The position numbers and the translations under genes are program-made. The notes under the pieces are model-generated. The model saw only the letters and a program-made list of their open reading frames with translations, searched no databases and had not been told where the DNA came from. Shown here in pieces: positions 61,130-64,000 of a DNA stretch of 64,000 nt. Each line of letters opens with the position of its first letter. Position 1 is the first letter of the stretch. Source of the stretch: Paenibacillus sabinae T27. GTDB taxonomy: Bacteria; Bacillota; Bacilli; Paenibacillales; Paenibacillaceae. The DNA is taken from assembly GCF_000612505.1 (NCBI RefSeq), contig NZ_CP004078.1:2096001-2160000 (forward strand). The letters are read 5' to 3'.

Positions 61130-62440
61130 TTATAGCGTAACTTCTTCCAGGTGAGAAGCTTCGGCAGAGGTTTGGGCAGCAGGCACTTTCGGGCGTTTCG
61201 CCCGGCTGAGCCGTTTCCATGGAGTAAGCGAAAATTCGCCGTCCGACTCGAGCCAGTATTTTGCGAAGAACCCGGCACAGGCAACAATAGAGAGCAGCAT
61301 CGCGACCCGGTAGAACGGCGCAAGTCCCGCTTCCTGAAATATCATCCCCCCGAACGTTCCGCTGAGCAGTCCCGATACGCTGGACCAGATGATGGTGAAA
61401 ATAGCCATTCCGGTCGCACGCAGATGATCCGGAATAATGCGCGTAATATAGCGTACGGCCGTTACATAAAAGACCCCGAACGTGATGCTGTGCATGAGCT
61501 GAATGGCGATCATACCGCCCGGATGATGAACGGAGGCCATGAGCAGAAACCTGATGGCGTACATCAGGCTCGCCAACGCGAGCAGAGGCAGCTCCTTGAA
61601 TCGGTCGCCGTATTTTCCGAGCAGGAACAGTACAGGAATTTCGCTTAGGGCGGAGACCAGCAATGCCCAGCCGATCAGTTCGGCCCCGGCTCCAAGCTGC
61701 TTCATGCTCACCGTCAGGAAAGCCTCGTTCATCCGGTGCCCCAGGGCAAGTAAGAATACGCAGCCGAAGAACCAGAGAACTTCCTTTTTAAAAAGAATCT
61801 GTCTTATGCCTTCCGATTTGCTCCCTGTCTGTGGCGTGACTTCCATTTCGGAGTTATTTATTGTGCTGCTGCGTTTCTCCGGTTTCGTATCCTGAAGCAT
61901 CCATGCTGTAAACAGAGATATCAAAATGATAATGATACAGAGATATACGCTCCACGATGTGCCAAGTGCTCTAAGCAGATATCCGATCGTCAGAGCAAAA
62001 AAAGCATATCCTATCGATCCGAACAGGCGTATCGTGATAAAGTTCCGACCAAGTCTTTCCGCGATTTTGATTGCCATGGTATCTGACAGCGGAAAAACAG
62101 GATAATAGAAGAAGTAAAAGAAGGACAGAATAACCATAACCGAGGAAAACTCGGTCGCCTGGGACAACATAACCGCTGCACCAAGCTGGCCGCCTAGCAG
62201 AATGACCATAATTTTACGAATGGTGCCAAGCCGGTCGCTGATCATGCTCCAGAACAGGTTGGAGAGAATTGAAATCAGCGGGCCAAGGGAATATAAATAG
62301 CCGACTTGAGCGCTGCTAAATCCCAAATGGCTGTAAAAGAGCGGGAAATAGGATATGGCGAGTACGCTGGTTCCGTAAATAGTGAACATGAACGAACGCA
62401 GCCAGTTTTGGCCTGTGAAGCTTCCGTCTCTTCGCTTCAT
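61130..62440 (-). CDS. MFS transporter (MFS_1_like/PbuE-LacY type)
   Basis: 436-residue major facilitator with 12 predicted TM helices. ATG 62440 follows AGGAGGGG by 8 nt, so the longer frame to 62485 is rejected. Loop 2-3 reads NLFWSMISDRLGTIRKIM. The half-repeat after helix 6 has FLLGKYGDRFKELPLL. The layout (YFPLFYSHLGFSSAQVGYLYSLGPLISIL at helix 1-2) matches the MFS_1_like group of sugar or nucleoside symporters. The C-terminal tail is basic and soluble. The substrate is unknown. Confidence 0.87.
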   Translation of the reverse strand: MKRRDGSFTGQNWLRSFMFTIYGTSVLAISYFPLFYSHLGFSSAQVGYLYSLGPLISILSNLFWSMISDRLGTIRKIMVILLGGQLGAAVMLSQATEFSSVMVILSFFYFFYYPVFPLSDTMAIKIAERLGRNFITIRLFGSIGYAFFALTIGYLLRALGTSWSVYLCIIIILISLFTAWMLQDTKPEKRSSTINNSEMEVTPQTGSKSEGIRQILFKKEVLWFFGCVFLLALGHRMNEAFLTVSMKQLGAGAELIGWALLVSALSEIPVLFLLGKYGDRFKELPLLALASLMYAIRFLLMASVHHPGGMIAIQLMHSITFGVFYVTAVRYITRIIPDHLRATGMAIFTIIWSSVSGLLSGTFGGMIFQEAGLAPFYRVAMLLSIVACAGFFAKYWLESDGEFSLTPWKRLSRAKRPKVPAAQTSAEASHLEEVTL

Positions 62441-62620
62441 AGCTGCACCCCTCCTGAAATTTGCCAAAGGGACGGTTGCAAGCATAAGCTGACGGTTAAA
62501 TTCATGAAAGCACTCCTCTAAAGATGAAATACGGTTAGTATATCATATAGTAATGATTAATTGTGTACCTATTTGCGTTACTCATGAAAATTTATGAAAA
62601 TTTGCGAGTGATTTTCTTGT

Positions 62621-62649
62621 TTGTACAAACGTTTGGATCATATTATAAT
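62621..62649 (+). promoter_or_regulatory. Promoter of ytpB
   Basis: TTGTAC (62621-62626), a 17-nt spacer and TATAAT (62644-62649). The -35 sits inside the palindrome TTTGTACAAA (62620-62629), a possible operator. Confidence 0.55.
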
Positions 62650-62678
62650 GAGTATGATTTGGATAAGGAGACAACAAT

Positions 62679-63776
62679 GTGGAGGCACCGTCATTGAGTG
62701 AATTTGAGCAAGGCCGTTCCCTGAGTCCGCGCGGCCCGATTGGATTAATGAGCAGGGTCTACAAGTACGTGCTCCCTGAGGTACGGAACTGCCTTAATGT
62801 CTGGCGTAAGGATGCGGAAGGGATTCCCGATCCCGAGCTTCGGAAGCAAGCGCTCGCAAGTATAGAAACGAAGCAGTTTCATTGCGAAGGCGGAGGCGTA
62901 TATGCAGCGGGCAATTTGCCGATGAGGCATATTCTTATCCCGCTGATTGTCGCCTATCAGACGATAAGCGATTATTTGGACAATCTGTGCGACCGCAGCA
63001 CTTCCATGAATGCCGAAGACTTCAGGCTGCTGCACCAATCAATGCTGGATGCGATTACACCGGGAGCTGAACCGGTTAATTATTACGCGCTCCGCAGCGA
63101 ACAAGATGACGGCGGATATCTGTACCGGCTGGTGCGCACTTGCCAGGAAATGATCTCAAAGCTTCCCGGATACGCGTCCGCAGCTTCAGAGATTTCCGGA
63201 CTGGCAAGTTTATACACGGATCTCCAGGTCTATAAGCATATCCGTCATGATTTGAGGGAAGCTGCGCTTAAGGAATGGTGGGAGGAGAATCGAAGCAGGG
63301 CGCCGCGGTTACATTGGAATGAATTTGCGGCGGCAACGGGTTCGACGCTGGGGATTTTCATGCTGTTCCTGGCTTCCTGCGACTCCAGGCTTAGTAAGCC
63401 GGACGCTTCATTGATTCGAGCAGGATATTTCCCGCATTTATGCTGTCTGCATATTATGCTGGATTATCTGATCGATCAGGATGAAGACCGCGCCGGCGGC
63501 GATCTCAATTTCTGCAATTACTACGACAATACGGATACCATGCTGAATCGGATTGCTTCAATCGTGGAGTGGGCACGAAATGATGTTCGGAACATACCTG
63601 AGACTCCCTTGCACCGCATGGTCATCGAGGGGCTGCTGGCATTGTATTTATCCGATCCGAAAGTCAGCGAACAGCGGGAGGTTCGCTCTGTCTCCAGAAG
63701 GCTGATGAAGAGAAGCCCTCTGACGAGACTGTTTTTCTTTGTCAACAGCCGGTGGATACGCAAGCATTTGTATTAG
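62679..63776 (+). CDS. ytpB: Tetraprenyl-beta-curcumene synthase-like terpene synthase (YtpB, DUF2600)
   Basis: 365-residue class IB terpene synthase of the DUF2600 family. B. subtilis YtpB cyclises all-trans tetraprenyl diphosphate to tetraprenyl-beta-curcumene, the precursor of C35 sesquarterpenes. The Asp-rich motifs proposed for Mg2+/diphosphate binding are ISDYLDNLCDRS near residue 100 and HIMLDYLIDQDEDR near 265. GTG 62679 follows TAAGGAGA by about 7 nt; the ATG 2 nt upstream leads to an immediate stop. It has its own promoter and lies 24 bp before pfkA. A heptaprenyl synthase and the sqhC-like cyclase are not in view. Confidence 0.9.
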   Translation: MEAPSLSEFEQGRSLSPRGPIGLMSRVYKYVLPEVRNCLNVWRKDAEGIPDPELRKQALASIETKQFHCEGGGVYAAGNLPMRHILIPLIVAYQTISDYLDNLCDRSTSMNAEDFRLLHQSMLDAITPGAEPVNYYALRSEQDDGGYLYRLVRTCQEMISKLPGYASAASEISGLASLYTDLQVYKHIRHDLREAALKEWWEENRSRAPRLHWNEFAAATGSTLGIFMLFLASCDSRLSKPDASLIRAGYFPHLCCLHIMLDYLIDQDEDRAGGDLNFCNYYDNTDTMLNRIASIVEWARNDVRNIPETPLHRMVIEGLLALYLSDPKVSEQREVRSVSRRLMKRSPLTRLFFFVNSRWIRKHLY

Positions 63777-63800
63777 CATTCTAAGGAGGAAACCATTCGT

Positions 63801-64000
63801 ATGGCAGAAGTAAAGAAAATCGCAGTTTTGACAAGCGGCGGAGACTCGCAAGGCATGAACGCCGCTGTCCGCGCAGTTGTGCGCAGCGCTCTTTTTTTCG
63901 GAGTTGAGGTGTACGGAATTCAACGCGGCTACCAAGGGCTTCTGAATCGGGATATTTTCCCGATGGATATCCGCAGCGTAGGCGACATTATCCAGCGGGG
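63801..64000 (+). CDS. pfkA: 6-phosphofructokinase (3' partial)
   Basis: First 66 codons of ATP-dependent phosphofructokinase, the committed step of glycolysis. The ATP-binding glycine loop reads [19 protein letters not shown], followed by [13 protein letters not shown], as in the Bacillales form. ATG 63801 follows AAGGAGGA by 11 nt. The gene runs off the end of the window. Confidence 0.95.
   Translation, partial: MAEVKKIAVLTSGGDSQGMNAAVRAVVRSALFFGVEVYGIQRGYQGLLNRDIFPMDIRSVGDIIQR

Overview
The window looks like a chromosomal segment of a Paenibacillus or a very close relative (Bacillales). The evidence is a moderately GC-rich Gram-positive gene style with strong AGGAGG ribosome sites, many TTG/GTG starts, a hemE-hemH-hemY block, YtpB, YutE, YfmR, YpsC, PatB and PfkA homologues, and single-gene transcription units ended by clear hairpin terminators. 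Most of it is ordinary core or niche gene content, with a few features that deserve attention.

Region 1 (1-11430) is a fructan utilisation locus. A YesM-type sensor kinase (5' end outside the window) and a YesN-type AraC response regulator are followed by a lipoprotein levanase/fructosidase (GH32), two sugar ABC permeases and a very large secreted GH32 enzyme carrying four CBM66-like modules. No solute-binding protein or ATPase is present here. Region 2 (11430-23360) holds a chemoreceptor, a tRNA-Leu(CAG), a zinc-starvation unit (cysteine-poor L33 plus a ZagA/YciC-type GTPase behind a perfect Zur-box-like palindrome), a methionine operon (aminotransferase, MetQ, MetN, MetI, GlcD-like FAD oxidase) and a second chemoreceptor. 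Region 3 (23400-30200) has a soluble hybrid kinase with six PAS domains and, on the minus strand, a CobW GTPase / permease / TIGR03943 operon whose GTPase carries an exact 36-bp tandem repeat.

Region 4 (30200-43900) starts with about 0.8 kb of non-coding, repeat-like sequence. It then carries scattered housekeeping genes: a methyltransferase, an MBL hydrolase, a tandem-HTH regulator, a Dabb protein, a small TM peptide with YutE and a SufR-like regulator, YtxH, glutamate racemase, a LysM-M14 peptidase, DUF1232, a cysteine-free HesB-like protein with a YuzB protein, an aldo/keto reductase, YpsC, an O-methyltransferase and an MFS carrier. Region 5 (44000-54860) has the heme genes, a CapA-like protein, GDPD, an FAH-family protein, DUF92, the ABC-F protein YfmR and the PatB C-S lyase. 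Region 6 (54960-64000) has an M42 peptidase, a LapA-like protein, PepF (with an in-frame upstream start that would add a signal peptide), two small proteins, a cold-shock protein, a small mobile cassette, a nitroreductase, an MFS carrier, YtpB and the start of pfkA.

The most unusual element is a 932-bp AT-rich cassette (59420-60351). It has perfect 12-bp terminal inverted repeats and a perfect 8-bp target duplication, contains no transposase, and carries only a DUF2975 membrane protein and a YozG-type HTH regulator. It is inserted in the T-tract of the cold-shock gene's terminator.
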